Of a DNA stretch of 64,000 bases, positions 1 through 14,600 are shown piece by piece. Every line of letters begins with the position of its first letter. The stretch's first letter is position 1. The notes under the pieces were generated by a model, which worked only from the letters and a program-made list of their open reading frames with translations, ran no database searches and was not told the DNA's origin. The position numbers and the translations under genes are program-made. Source of the stretch: Bugula neritina (taxonomy: Eukaryota; Bryozoa; Gymnolaemata; Cheilostomatida; Bugulidae); NCBI GenBank assembly GCA_964035545.1, contig OZ037766.1:14125222-14189221 (forward strand), given 5' to 3'.

Positions 1-335
1 TTGCTGCTCCTGGTAACCCAACCACTTCCAATGACCAATCGTCGCTGAACAAAAGCAACAACAACAGTAACAGATTCTCTCAACCATCTGAAAGAACGAC
101 TGTTAAAAGGGTTACTAGTGACAACGACTACTTGCAGCCAACGCTCTCCTTAAAGAAACCCAACTCTGCCCTTTCTCTCACTGGTGTTGAAGGCTCCATT
201 ACATCAAATGGTAAATCTGTTGGCTATAGCAAAAAAGGAAGTAATAATAAATCTGAAAAAATGAATCTGACTGGCATGAAACTTGCTAATCAAGCAGAAA
301 GAAGCAAGCCTAATCCTTATTTACACGTGTTTTAA
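1..335 (+). CDS. 3' terminal exon of an unidentified Ser/Asn-rich protein (partial)
   Basis: The frame beginning at base 3 is open from the left edge to a TAA at 333-335, giving about 110 C-terminal residues. No ATG is needed inside the window, because the frame is open back to the edge and the gene clearly starts further left. The segment is rich in Ser, Asn, Thr and Lys and has no hydrophobic stretch, Cys/His cluster or coiled coil, so it looks like a disordered tail. It ends in YLHVF. I do not recognise the family. It is convergent with the CCDC87 gene that ends at 2663. Whether the exon starts inside the window cannot be told, because no acceptor is visible before base 3. The composition is coding-like compared with the AT-rich DNA that follows. 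Confidence 0.5.
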   Translation, partial: AAPGNPTTSNDQSSLNKSNNNSNRFSQPSERTTVKRVTSDNDYLQPTLSLKKPNSALSLTGVEGSITSNGKSVGYSKKGSNNKSEKMNLTGMKLANQAERSKPNPYLHVF

Positions 336-1149
336 TATACATCTATTCATGCATGCAGTTTATTCCCATAGTTGCAGTTCAAAGTACATTTTATTCCACT
401 TCCATAATTATATGCAGGTTTAAAACCTTCAGGTTTATTATTTTTCACAACACCATGTATGATCTTATATTATTTTTTCTGCCATTTTCTATGCACTGCT
501 TTAATTTTACATCTGCAACGGGTTGGTTATTTTTTGAGCAATATGCATGCCTTATGTCTAACATATTTATACAAAATCATGATATTATGAAGAATAATTT
601 TCAATGTATGTTCTATATTAAGTTTTAGCAGAATGCTAGGCTGCATAAAATTTCTCCATTAACTCTTATTTTGCTATTTCTTCATAATTGTCTTATTTAT
701 ATCATAATCCAATCTTCAATATGTGCATTATACTTACAATTTTATTTTTATTTCAAAACCAATTTTTTTTTCATTCATATTTTGGTAAAAAACTTTTAGC
801 AAAAGAATGTTGTGTTATTTTATAATTGCAAGATGATTTATTATACCTAAAAGAAAAACTATCAACAAAATATATATATTTTAAGCAAGCAATACTTTAC
901 TAGTATTGAGCAGATTATAAGTCCTCACTCATAAGATACATTTTATTTAAGCTTCAGTCAATTATTAAACTGGCAGACCTGAAATCTTTAAAAGTACCAC
1001 TTGCTCTTGAAGTCATTGCATTATACCAAAACAACCAGCTATTTATTGCTTTTCACTTTCGTTGCTGCACATAGTTTTTTTTGATGCATTTGAGCCCAAA
1101 TTAACCACAACACATGGCATTGTGCAAGAAACTCTTATATGTAACAGAG
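336..1149. other. AT-rich intergenic DNA
   Basis: There is no supported gene here. Short open frames (for example 353-628 on +) are hydrophobic by-products of T-rich sequence. The left part is presumably the 3' UTR of the upstream + strand gene. I see no clear AATAAA and no repeat structure. Confidence 0.5.
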
Positions 1150-2240
1150 TTAAGCCAATTATAGTCTCTCCCTTGCAGTCAGTCGATACGACTATGACTG
1201 TTTTATGGATTCGGCTTAAATTTGGTTGCAGCTCTCCACGCAGCTCTGTTGTCAGCTGTCTACTGCCAAGAACTCAAGTTTATTGCTCTCCATTTCATAT
1301 TCCTCTTAGCAACATCTTTAAGTCTGAGTCTAGGTTGCCCTGTATTTCGTTTACCCTCTTTCAGCTGAGAGTAGAGCAATTGTCTTGGTAGCCGGCTATG
1401 TTCCATCCTGTGCACATGGCCTAGCCATCTCAGGTTCTTTTCTATAAGGATGTCAGCCATGCTTGGCAAATTGGCACGTCTTAATATTTCTTCATTCGTA
1501 ATTTTGTCATACCATTTTACAGCCATAATGTCTCTCAATTGCCTCAACATGAGAGCGCTTAGCTTCTTCACCTGTGTCCTGTATATTGCCCATAATTCTG
1601 CTTTATACAGCAGGCTTGAGAGCACAACCGCTCTGTAGACTTTACACTTTACTCTGATGGATACGTGTCTGTTGTTCCAGAGTCTCTGCTGCAGCTTTCC
1701 GTAAGCCGCACTTGTTTTGCCTAGTCTGCTCCGTAGCTCTTTATCTATTTTTGCCGTACAGGAAACAGTGCTTCCTAGATAAGTAAAGTCTGAGGCAATT
1801 ACAACTGGTTCTTGATCTATCATTACAACTTCAGGTTTAGGTGGAGGGTGAATGAGTTTGATTGGCTGGTACATGCATTTTGTCTTTTTAATGTTGATTT
1901 TTAAGCTAAACTGAGCTGCTGCTTTTGCAAAGTTGTTCACCAGCACTTGCATATCTGCAGCGCAATGTGCCACCAAAGCACTGTCACCAGCTAACAACAT
2001 CTCTCTGACTAGGTGTTTGGTAGTACGGGTCTTAGACTTGAACTGAGCCACATCAAAGAGATCAGCCCCATGTCGAGTTTGAATATAAATCCCTTCATTT
2101 ACATTTTTAAATGCCACTTCAAGCATAGCGGTCAAGTATAATAAAAATAGTGTGGGCGCAAGAACACACTCCTGCTTGAAACCATTGGTTACTGCAAACT
2201 CATGAAACTGCAGACTCTGAAATTTTGTAAACTTGCTCAA
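1150..2240 (-). mobile_element. 5'-truncated, decayed non-LTR retrotransposon (RTE/craniofacial-protein-like reverse transcriptase)
   Basis: An open frame on the minus strand (2240 to 1260) encodes the C-terminal half of a LINE reverse transcriptase. It starts at the VTNG..Q.CVLAPTLF block, continues through the palm and the SLKINIKKTK segment, then YLGS, the thumb, and the typical RWLGHVHRM motif. The catalytic YADD position reads LAGDSALVAH, so the first catalytic Asp is gone. After the stop at about 1260 the same protein continues in another frame (residues AAWRAATKFKPNP) and then to a degraded CxSRIG-type zinc motif down to about 1150. The endonuclease and N-terminal RT are missing, as in ordinary 5' truncation. 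The copy is dead and lies between two convergent genes. The clade is inferred from remembered sequence style; RTE versus another clade is uncertain. Confidence 0.85.
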
Positions 2241-2662
2241 TTATAGGCAGTTGGACTAAACTGTTATTGCATAAACTTGTGCAATATAAATTGAAAATGC
2301 TACTAGTAAAAGACAAATTTAATTTTGATATGTACATGCAAGGTTTGCTCTTGCTATAGTAAGCTAGTAATAGCTTTGGGTTCATGACAATGATAATTAA
2401 TTATTAATCATACCGTAAGTTGGTAGAGAAGTTGTGCATTTCTACATTTTATTTAATTATTAAGGGCGTCATGTGGCATAACTTCTTTAATGATACTTAA
2501 CCATCTTTAAAAATGCTAAATTCAAATAAATATATTAAAGCAAAAATACAATCATAATATAAATAAATAAATTTATGCTAATGAGTGCATTAAATAGCAT
2601 AAATTTGTTCTCTTTGATATTATTTACATAACACATCAATGTCATATGTGTGTAAGCTAATT
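2241..2662. other. Intergenic / CCDC87 3' UTR
   Basis: This AT-rich stretch separates the LINE from the CCDC87 stop codon. A minus-strand AATAAA (plus TTTATT at 2448-2453) could end the CCDC87 transcript. There is no gene. Confidence 0.4.
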
Positions 2663-5600
2663 TCAGCTTTGAGCAATTGGTTTCATGATCAAGTTTTGTT
2701 TCTTCACCGCAATAACATTTTGGACGTCAATGGCATGTTGTTTTCTTTCTTCTTGTAGCCAGTATAACATCTCTGTTCTGTCCCATTTCATTTTATCTAA
2801 ATAAGGTCGACCCTAAAACAAAAATTGTGTTATCGCTTCACTTAAGAAACATTTTATATCAATTTGTCTTATCTAAAACTATCACAAAAAACTCTATGCA
2901 ACTAATATTCATACAAATTGCTACTTTTCACGGACTTTTATTATAAATATTATAACTGAGCTGAGATGGGGCTTATGTAAAACTTTCATAGTGACATATT
3001 GTCAAACACTGCATAATAATACTAAGTGTAACATAAGTGTACCTGATAAGTCATGATGTCGTTGTAGGTTTCATTTACATACTTCACTGCTTGTTCCACA
3101 CGTTGATGCATATTGTCTAATTTCTAAAAGTCATACAAATTATACGTCATCATCAACAAGATAAAACAATAACTATTTTATCCTTAACTTCTAGCATTCC
3201 ACATATTTTAATTTCTTTTTATGCCATCATATTATAACAAACAATATATAAAAACATACCATGCAGAGTTGTGTTCTCAACTTTGACTCATTGAGTCGTG
3301 CCACAGAAGATCCTCGGTACCCATTTTCAAAGAATCTGTTAGGGTCCGATGCTAAACGCTCAAACGATTCTAGTTCTGATATCATCTGTTCACGCTGTAT
3401 AATTAAGCTGGTGGCAGCCTCCCATGCACTAATCACCTACACATTTAAAGGGCAAACATGTTAAATACGGCACGATTATTATTCCATGCTGTACTTCATA
3501 GAGAAGAATAAACTTTACCTCTTCTAAGTTGTCCATGTAGCATTCAGAACTGTATTTAATTGCCATGTCCAGTTTCATACCATCAGGAATATGAAGTGAA
3601 TTCCAAACCTTCTCCATTCTGTCTTGGAATGATGGAGCTGTCTTGGTAACAAACTCAGCACCACTGCCCTAATTTTAATAAATTATACTTGCATTCAGCA
3701 AAATTTTGTAGTCAACATGACACAGCATGAATCTCACAGATGACAAGAATACTAAATAATAAACTAGTTAAAACAAAGAAATGAGACAATATTTTGCCAT
3801 AAGCCTTACTAATGCACCACCGGATCCAGCTGAGCTGAAACCAGATGTGAAGCCTCTGCTGGCAGTGCCACCAGTTCTGGAGGTCATAGCACCGTACTGA
3901 GAGGCACCACCTGTCAGGTTGCCACTCTTCACCCTCTTCTTCACCACGTCTCCCAGAATCTTCTTCTTACTTTGGTTAGCAAACATTTCCTTTTGAATGG
4001 CACTTCTAATACGCCCGATCTCATCATCATCTAAATATAAGTCAGCACAGACTCTTACGTTGAATATGCGACAATTTTTTTCAAAATGCAATGTTTGCCG
4101 CGCTTACCTTTTAGAAGCAAAGTAAAACTTTGTTCTATTAAATCATGGCTGTCAGCTTTATTTATTAATATATTTATTAATATTATTAATGAACAAGACT
4201 TTCAAGATACCTTCAACATCTGGATCTTTACCAAGCCCACCGAGGAACACTGTCTGAGCATTCCACATGCCAGGCGTGTATTCTTGCTTCTTCCATCTCA
4301 TCTCATTCAACTTTTTTATTTTTTGTTCTTCTAGCTCTTTGTTTAGCGAATCCATTTTTGTGGTTTGTAACTCCTCGTCTCCATCATCTTCAGCATCCGA
4401 GTCATAGAAATGGTTGATAACTCCTAAATAATCTGTTTCCTGCAAAATACTCACGATTGTTGAATCAGGTCAAGCTTACTACAGAAGATTTATAACACTT
4501 GTAATTAATAAACTAATAAAAATGCTAGTTTAGACCAAATGCAGAAATGTAGTTATATATGTTTGCCTTAGTTGAGATCTGCAAATTTGTCCTGACAAAG
4601 TTTCCAACTAGTCGGCTAGATATTTTTATGCTAATATACATGTATGCCGTACTAGAAAGTTGCTAAATATTTTAGATAAAGTTTGTTGATAACTTATTTT
4701 AGTTCTTGTAATGAAAATTTGAAAAACTGTATGGAAAATTAAATAATTTCGTCTCCTGACTTGTGCTTTATTTTCATCTATTGAATTGATTTATTCGTCT
4801 AAAATATATTGTAAGTTCTAAACTTAATTAATGTTTGAAATGGAGCTGTAAACAATCACTCATAAGAATTTTATATAGGAAGGAGCCCGTTAATAACCAA
4901 CAATAACTAATTAATCAAATATGCATGCGGGCATATTTATGGACTATGTTATGTCTTTCTTGCTAAAGCAACACACAGGTATGCATATGTAAACCTAAAC
5001 CTATCTGATTAGATGAAACTAAAACTAAACTAGAACCTAGAAACATAACAAGAAACTAATGGGAAGGATTGCTACCTGCGTTGACAGGTACTTCATGTAA
5101 TCCTCACTGTCTATTGTTCCCTTCCACCAAGTAAGCCAAGAGGCATAAGATCTAGCCATTCTCTCAGCTACCATTGTAGGTAGGTCTGACAAGTGCATGC
5201 CCCCTATCTTACCACTTTGTGGATCTGCTGCAAAGGCTATGTTTTCAGAAGAAGGAACCTATGGCAGAAATAAACATTTTAAATTGGTTTATTTTCAAAC
5301 CTTATTTGAAAGAATATAAAAAAAACTATTTTCAATAAATTATACTGTCAACTCAAAAATTGTAGTCTATAAATACAAAAACCTTGAAATACAGATTTAG
5401 CAAGTACAATGAAAGTTTGTTTTATGATTTTACTTTTTTCTCCATGTCATTGAAATAAAGATCTTTTACTATCTAGCATCACTTGTGTTAGTAAAATAGT
5501 GAATATATCTACTTATTTCACTTTGAATAAAAACACATGCGTCAAAAGACTACTTCTACACTGTAGTACGACAACGATATCTCTTGAACACATAATGTGA

Positions 5601-8600
5601 GGTAGAATGATACTTAAATGTCACCTTTTTTGAGGGACCTCTTAACATTATTTTTGTAACCAACATAGTGTTTCTATAGTATATAATAGATATTCATTTG
5701 GCTAGACTAGATAACCCTCTTATAACTACCTCGTGATACAGAAAATACCAGCAAGCAGCAGATTTATAACTTTCAAAAATATATGGAATATAACAAACAG
5801 TTAATTATTTAGCCTATATGTTAAAACAGCTAGTTAACTACCTGATGTAGGTTATATAATCAGCAAGAAACCTACCAGAGGATCGAAGTGAGCAGCACCC
5901 TTGCTGTCTTTGGGAGGGATGTCAGGCCTAAATGCAAATTACAACAACATATATGATTTTATAATTAAAATTGAAAAACTAATTGATAAAACATGAAGTA
6001 TCTCATGAACCTTCATTTCGTAAAATTGATACCGCATTAACAGTCTGATTTTTAGAAAAAATGCCAATAGATGCAAGAAAGAAATTAGAAATGAAAAGGT
6101 TTTTAGAGCTAGCTGACATTGATTTATAAACTTAAAAGATATTGTGAATTATGGTTATTTTAATATAAAAGATGAAAAGTTAGACAAATGGCAAGAAGAG
6201 AATTTAAATCTTGGAAGAAAGAACAGAAAACACTGCATATTTTAGAAGTTTATTATAATTGCTAGCTTTTCCTATCTACAACTGACTGTAAACTAAATGC
6301 TCTACAATATAAGAAGAAATAGAAAGATGCTGTAATTCTTTGTACAAAATAACTTAAAAGATCAGAAAAAGAAAATTGATCTCAAAGTTGAAAAACTTGG
6401 CAGTAGAGTGTTGCTAGTTTAAACAAACCATACCTTCTATTATTTGGAGACCTTGAAAAAATAATGTGAATTGACAGAAAGATTTGATTTACTAACTGAT
6501 ACATTTCATTACTAATAGAAACTGCAAATCTAAGTTTAACAAAATTCAAATATATATTCTTCAGCAACTAAATTTTGCAGTTTTGCAATTATAACATTTT
6601 CACTACATAATTGTAAAACTAATTCTAAAGACAACAAGTAAAATAATAAGAACAATAACAAATGCAAATGATATTTTTCCATTATTTTAACGCCATCACA
6701 TACAATGTTTAACAATATCTATATTCGAGGGGTACTGAGGGGTTCTAATGAAAAAGAAACTTTCAAAAACCAATTTTGCTTTTTCAACCAACATCTAACT
6801 ACGTGTGGAGGCAGGTACCATCAGGTGATTATCAACTGACTTCATTTGAATTTACGGAACATATTGATCAATTCTATAAATTCTTATCATAAATATTAAC
6901 ACGAAGGGGTGCAAATTTCATGCTACAGTGTACATGCAGTTTATAACTTCAAAATCACCTTCGTGGGTCATAGCAGTTAAGCCCTTTTAGATAGAGTGGT
7001 TCGCTGCATAGTGTAGAATTAGACGTATGAGTAAAACAGTGCTACTAGCTGGTGGGTAATGTTTAGACTTATTTCTTTATTATATAATTTTCACAATGCA
7101 CATTGCAATAACTTTATAGGCTTATCCAGCAAAAATCAAAACTGTTCACATAGTTTTGCACTATAGTTTGAAATGCTATTTAGAATCTGTAGCACATTGT
7201 ATGCTTTTATATCACAAGGAATTTATTTAGCACTTATAAATATACATTCTATATCTGCCTATAGTAAATAGAGGTCTGACTCAACTATAGGTTGTTCATA
7301 TTCACAGCCCAACAAAAATATATTATAATGTAATATTAGGTGCCTGTAGTTGGTATATTTGCATGGTTGTAAATATATAATGAACAACTATTTGGGATTA
7401 AAGCTAACTTATATAGGCAATACTACTCCAAGTAACTTTATGCTAAGAGATACCCCAAGTTTAAAGCTTATCTGTACATTTGAACTGCCTTAAACTATTG
7501 CCAACTTAACAGTTTAAAGTATAAAAGACATAATATTTTATAATCACAACAGGGAGAGTAAAGAGAAAAGTTGAACAAGCTAACAAAACAATGAATTTAA
7601 AACCCCCAATAATTAACTTGTTAGTTGAACAGAATCAAAACTAATATTTCAGCATGATATAAAAGTTACCCAAAGTTGAAACATTCATGTCCCAAATGTT
7701 CAGCGCATAGTTGATAATAAGCTAATTTGGGATTACACGATATTGGTTTTGTCATCTTGTGAGATTTTCTGAAGTAACAGAAAATGTTAAAGCAGCCAGG
7801 AAACCTTCATTTTGGATCAAGCATATTGTTTAATATAGAGCAGTAACCTTCTCCAAGCTGGAATGTATGGCTAACTATGCAACAATCTTTCTTTAATCTT
7901 CATTCAAATAATTTATATTTATAGCTAAAGCCATAATTATGAGAAATATTAAACCTACGTTTTGGACCAATCTTCTTTCTCTTCCTTACTTCCCCAGGGA
8001 GCCTCTGTTCTAACTTTTAGCTCGGGATTTATCATTCGATCACAGACTCGCCGCATTGTCAAACTGGAAGATGCCATTAGCCCTGACAAATCTATGTTTT
8101 CTGGAGCTTTTTCTATCAAATCGTCCTGCAAATGGTTATGATATCATTCAATTCTGATTAGCCAATTCAAAACATCGATTTAGGGTAAACAACTTCTATT
8201 AGCAGAATTGATGTTTTAGATTTTTACCAATAGCTGAAAGTTTTCTGTTTATTAGAATACCTTGCTTCGATTTATGTACTATAGATATAGTATATTGGTC
8301 CATAACATGCTGAATATTGTGGTAAAAATAGGAAAGGACAACAGCGCATGAAGACTGTATAACCATTCACCCGTGGCAACATACAGTAATTCCCTTATAC
8401 CAATACAACTGAAGTTATTGAGGTTATAAGGTCATAGGGTAAGGTACCTGTGTTTAAAACAATACGCCTAATGTGCTTACTCACTTTATTTTCCTAAATT
8501 TCAACAGAAATACTACAGCTGGCATAACAAATATGAAATTATGCTACCAAAGCTTATGATTTACCATGCTTATTGTATTCTATTGGTCACACTTCTCTAA

Positions 8601-11600
8601 TCACAGCTCTGTTATTTATCATATATTATTGCTGATGATAATTCATTACGAGTAAAAGTGAAGGCATTAAACAAAATTAAGAGCAAATGAAGTGTCTTTA
8701 AAATTATAGAGGTGCGAAATATTGGTGAAAATATAGTTTAAGAAGCAGAAAGCCAGGAGTATGGAAAGCAATAAAATTAAGTATATGTACCAGAAATGAG
8801 AAAGACACCTTACAAAAACAAATTCAATCTAAACATGTAAGCATGCAGATATTCACAGAATACTGGGAACTAAGGCTAACTTGGTGAATGGGTGACACTA
8901 TGCAAAGCATACAAACCTCTCGAACATGTTTGCTTATCTCTGTCTAAATATATGTTGAATACATTGTGTACTGTATATAGTGTGTACTGTATATAGTGTG
9001 TACTATATATAGTGTGTACTATATATAGTGTGTACTGTATATACTGTGTACTGTACAAACTATGTACTGTATATATTTTGCTTTGTATATATTATGTACT
9101 GTATATATTTTGCTTTGTATATATTATGTACTGTATATACTATGTATACTGTACATATCAAAATTTACAAGCTGAATTAAGTTATTAGGTTCTGAGCCAC
9201 TTTCCTACCCACAAACACTGATTCATGTAAAACCAGCCAATAAAAATAGACTTTTCAATTACATACTTTGTCAATAATTTCAACTGTTGAAATCTATAAC
9301 ATTAAAAAAATAGATACTATATTGATATATGTTTTTAGAGGTACTTTCTAATATATAATTACAACTTTATTCACAAATAATCGGCACATATAGGTCACCA
9401 TACCTGTTCACAGTTGAGGTGATCTCGTGGCACAGTTTTCATTATTTCAGTATAAACTTCCTTGATTTCATCTCCCAGAAACAGGTTAGCATCTAAATTC
9501 TTCACACTGGTGCTGTCAATCTACACATTAAATGATTACTAGATAGCACACAATATATAGTCTTCATTCAGATTGGGTACAACAACTTCAAATAGAATTA
9601 TGTCCAATCGTCAGTTTATGCTAAATTTATAAGACATATTGGGTATGATCCAAAGCTGTGCATAGTTGAAACAACATGACACAGTTATGAACGAAAATTT
9701 ACACCACAAGTAGAAAAAGGTGTCTACTGTACATGAACGTTGTGAAAGCGAAAAACTACTAGCTAATAATATTTGCGTTAAATTTTATTGCTTGCCTTGT
9801 TTCTATGGCTATATGTGCGGGATAAACAAAATTTTCCTTTTTGAATCTCACTCCCTTTCAATAAAATGCAATTTAGTTGAGTGTAGCACTATATTAAGAA
9901 AAATGGGCTCGCTAAATAACTACCAACCAATTATGTAACGACGAAAGAAAATATTTGCACTGTCATTCAGCATTCTCAACGCCTGAAATTTGTGTACAGT
10001 GGGCACCTTTTTCTACTTGCGGTGCAAATTTTCTTCTGCGTGTGGACCTAGGCTTAAGGAAATATAAATAATGATAAAAATAGCTATATATATTAACATA
10101 GAACTTTCCAAATATTGGAAACTGAAAACAAGCTAGACTACTAAGTAGAGATAACCAGTTTCTGATGTCTGCTTAGTTTCTACTTAGTTGCCATATTACA
10201 TGTATAGCCTATACTATATTGCTATTCACTGCAGTTTACAATACACACTATTTTACCCAACTTTGTGTATTACTAGAGAATGCTTACTTACCTCATCTAG
10301 AAGATCGTTATAGACAGTCGCATGTTTCCTAATAGTAACATTCTCCATGCATACTCTCTCAGAAACCCGAATGTCTGATGTTCGAACTATCGTCTGTGCC
10401 AAGAAAAGAAATAAATATAGAAAGAATAGAATTGGAATCAATTTTTCGATTTTGCAGTCATCTGTCAAACAGTTACATACGCATGAAGTGTAGCTAAGCA
10501 ATTATAAAACAGAATAAAATATAATAATAACATAAATTTGCAGTTTCTAAAAAATTATGTGAAACTTTACAAAAAGAAAAATAGACATCTTACCTGGTTA
10601 GCAATCTTCTGCGCTACTGTGGCTGGCTGTGGGTACTGAGGTTGTTTGAGAGGCTCACTAAATCATAAAACACGTATGCATAATTTATTGAAACTTTAAA
10701 TTTAAAAACATACTTTTATACCAAGTGTTATGTAAGCTCTTATTGTTCTAATCAGCTTTTATTTGTTGAGCATTAGGAAAGTAAAACACATGCAAAGGAA
10801 ATTTTGAGTGCTGCAAAATTTAACAACTTAAACTTTATTCTTACCTTCTTTCTTCTAATTCTTGCCTTTCCTTCTCATCCAACTCTGCTATCTTCTGCTT
10901 ATATTCCTCTTCCTTACCATCATGCTTAGCATGGCGGATTATTGCCTAATATCAAAGGAAATATATCATTTATTACGAACATAAAGATTTAATAAATTTC
11001 TCTTAACATGCAATTGGCCAACGTTGATAGTTTGTCTAAAGCTTAAGAAAGAGTGTTAAGATAAACTACACTCAGTTCAGGTGATGGTAGAGTTTGCTCA
11101 AACTGAATATACAAGCTGACCTGCAGCAGAGGAGGGAGGTCATCGTCATCATCAGCCACTGTTGGTTCTTTCTTGGTATTTGTCAGGTTTTGTAAATCTT
11201 TATTTATCAAATCTCGTGATAAGGATACATCTTTATATTTCACTTCCTTTGATTTCTACAAAATATTTTTTAAAATTATGATAGCTTAATAAACCAACTA
11301 CAAAAACATTTAGTAAGAGCAAGGCTTTTATCAATCTGGCTTTATCAAATTGATTTGTTATCTAATGGCTCTAATATGATCTCTTGAGGACAAAATTTCT
11401 TGCCTTGTGTTCATCTCCATCAAACAACACTTCAAAACTAGAGTGGTGCTTCTTAGGTTTGGTCTTTTGTATTGATTGGAACTCTCCAGTCTTTTGAGCT
11501 ACAAAGGTGGGCTTGTTATCCAGTCCCAGTTCTTGTAGAATATTCTCTCCAAGTTGCAGCTGTGGAGTTGAATGACTTCTCTAAAAACAATCAGAAGAAC

Positions 11601-14600
11601 AAGCAATAAGCAAGTAAGTTGTGAGTTGTAGGCAAAAAGAACAACAAAAAAAGAAAAAAATATTTATAGAAAAATAAAGAAAAAGAACAAAAAAATAAAA
11701 TAAGAACATGCTAGAACATCGTAAACTGTGACTCAAAAGTAATTAAAACATTTCAATACAAGACACTTACAGGAACTATGCCAGAAGGGTATTTCTCTTT
11801 GTATATCTGGTTGTAATTCATATCAAAAAATATTACACAATATAATGACTATCGAACTTCATATGTGAAGAATATCTGTATTGTTCATATATTTTATATA
11901 CTGTACGTAGCTATTTCAAAAAACAATTAATTATATTATTACATAACTGTACACTACGTATATGCACATGCATGGACTAAATAAATACTAAGCCATCTAT
12001 TGCTACAAACTTAGTAAAAATATTTCTATATACCATCTATATTCTACAGCATCTATAACTAACCTTAAGAATCAAAGACTCTGTTTGGGCATGTATTTTT
12101 TGTTCGATGGGAGTTTTCCCCTCTTTCTTCTGGGGAGCCGTTAGCCTAGCTTCAGTTAGTTCTATACGACAAAATGTTACACAATACTAAACACACCTTT
12201 CACAAATAACATAAAAGCACATAAAATAGATTAACTTACATTGAAACCTACATATTTATAGCATAAAATACATGCATTGCACATTAATAATCATTATATA
12301 AAATAAACTGTTTTGAAAAATAAAAAATCTACAAATTTCAGTAACAATTAAATATAAAAAAGTGATATAACCAAATAGTTCAATATAAATTATAATTTCA
12401 CTCAAGACTGTGCAAACATTCAGAAAATAATTTGCTGACCTGTGTTTATATTGTAGCTCGGGTAACCTTCAAGCAGCTCTTTGGGCATCTCAGCCAGAAC
12501 GGACAACAGCTTAGAGGTCTCTAGCTCAGGCATACTGTCTTTAATCTAGTGTTAATAATAAATTAGTAGACAAAACCAGCAAATAGCTTAGTTATGCTCT
12601 AACCACAGATATTTTCTGATAGTCCGACTGCATAGGATGCAAACATAATGCTTTTATTTTACAAATCTTACAAGACGCTTTACTGTTTGGTATATATAAA
12701 ATTAAATGTGACCAAACAGAAATTGTTTTCTAAAAATTAAAAATTGTGTAAAACAGCTGGCGTATTACAAGTTATAAAAATAAATTTTTTAGGTTGAAGA
12801 ATTAATTACCGATTGAACAACAAAGAACCGGAGTATATTGTCAGTTTTCAAGTAATCCACGCATTCGGAATAAAATTGGTTAAATTTTGGTTTTGCCCCA
12901 TCATGTGTAATGCACTTCCATAGAACAATAGGCTGATAGTGCAGCGCAGTGGAATTGTATCCCCCACACCAGGGAGACCATGTGGGTCTCAAAGAAGTTT
13001 GGTCTGGTAAATCCATTACCAAAGTTGTATTTGAATAAGCAATGACTGTTTAAATATAAATATACATTCCTAGTATTTCGAAATTGCAAAAATACAAATG
13101 TTTTGTTTGTTTCAAATCAACAATCTTTATGATATTTCACAATGTAAGACGCAAGGAAAGTAATACCAAATTACCAGCTTGACAAACGGTAAGAATCTTT
13201 CCCTGCATGAAAAAATTCTTTACTTTTTCAGTCTTTCATTTTATGACTTTTAGAATAAGTCTGACTAACAAAACATACACCAGCACTAATTACAAGGAAA
13301 CAGCCTCACAGAACAAATACCTGGTATATGTTTTGTAATCACTGATGTTAGTAAATTTACAAAAGGGAATAAATCCATAGAGAACTTATTGGCTCCTTAA
13401 AGTTAAATAGAAACTTGGTTAAAAGATATATGAAGATGTTGATATGCACTACAGAAAAAAAGTACTGGCAGCCATTCACTATAGAATGTTCAACTTTTAA
13501 AAACAGCTTCTGCTATTGATTTATATATAGAACTTTCATTATATAACATAATTATTGTAAAAAACAGTTGCAATATGCTTACGTCTTGTATATCTTCTTT
13601 AGCTGTCTTCCAGCGTCTATGTTCTTGTTCCATTTTAGGTCGACTTTTCTTCAGCTGAAATGTAGATACTATATAGTCTTGCTTAATAAAAAAAAGCAAA
13701 GGAAGAGAAATGTGCAGCAATGAAAAGATTGAGAAAGCCTATATTTCACATTATAAATATAACAAAAGAAGCTATGTTCTCACAAAATTTCAACCCACGC
13801 CCCAAACCAAAACTTATCAGGAAAATTAAAGAGCTTCTCAACTACTGCACTTAACACAAAATACAAAAGAATTACTCTAACATTTTAGAAAAAGAAACTC
13901 CCTATGCGTTATTCTAATTTAAACATAAAAAACTCGTAGAGTTTAGTTTAAGAACCAGTGTGGCGAGTTGAAAAAAGTATCTTATAAAAGGTCAACATGT
14001 TCATACCATTCCTTTAAAAGAGAGCTGAGGTACTGAGGATTGCCCGGCAGTGGTCTTCTTTGTGACCGAATCATCCTCTACAGATTCCAGTTCCTTTAGA
14101 TCTCCTTTCATGTCAGCTACTATGTATCTTCTTATGGTCAGTACATTAAAACTGTACAAACCAAGTTTAAATAAAGTATTCACAATAGTTTCAACCAATG
14201 GTTGAGTTTAAAGAATGACTGAATTCTCCAATTAACACAAGACACATAAGAGCACAGAGTATCGATAATACTAACACTCTGTGTGTATAAGTTACATAAT
14301 TTTATAGCTATTGGCAACCAATAGAACCAAACAACACCCATAAAATGAGCATATGTTATATTATGTACACCTATTTCTAAGAGTATAGCAGTATTGTACT
14401 ATTTAAAACTAATCTATTCAGTTTTTGCTTCTAGTTACTTCTCAGTATAAAATGCATGTACCACCCGAGTCCTCAATCTAAAACTGCTGCAAATGCTATA
14501 TTGATCTCCACTGCATCCTCAAGCGCAAAATCTTTACGCTTTGATATTCTCATGTCAAGGGAATTAATCACAAAACATATTGAAAATATAATAGAATGTC

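Noticed and set aside
353-628. 91-codon + frame
   Set aside because: Phe/Ile-rich by-product of T-rich DNA; no splice signals or recognisable motif.
1062-1391. + frame over the LINE
   Set aside because: Antisense shadow of the minus-strand reverse-transcriptase frame.
14461-14560. Possible extra CCDC87 exon between exons 6 and 7
   Set aside because: A short minus frame is open, but no acceptor and donor pair keeps the phase; its small internal GT-AG candidate introduces stops.
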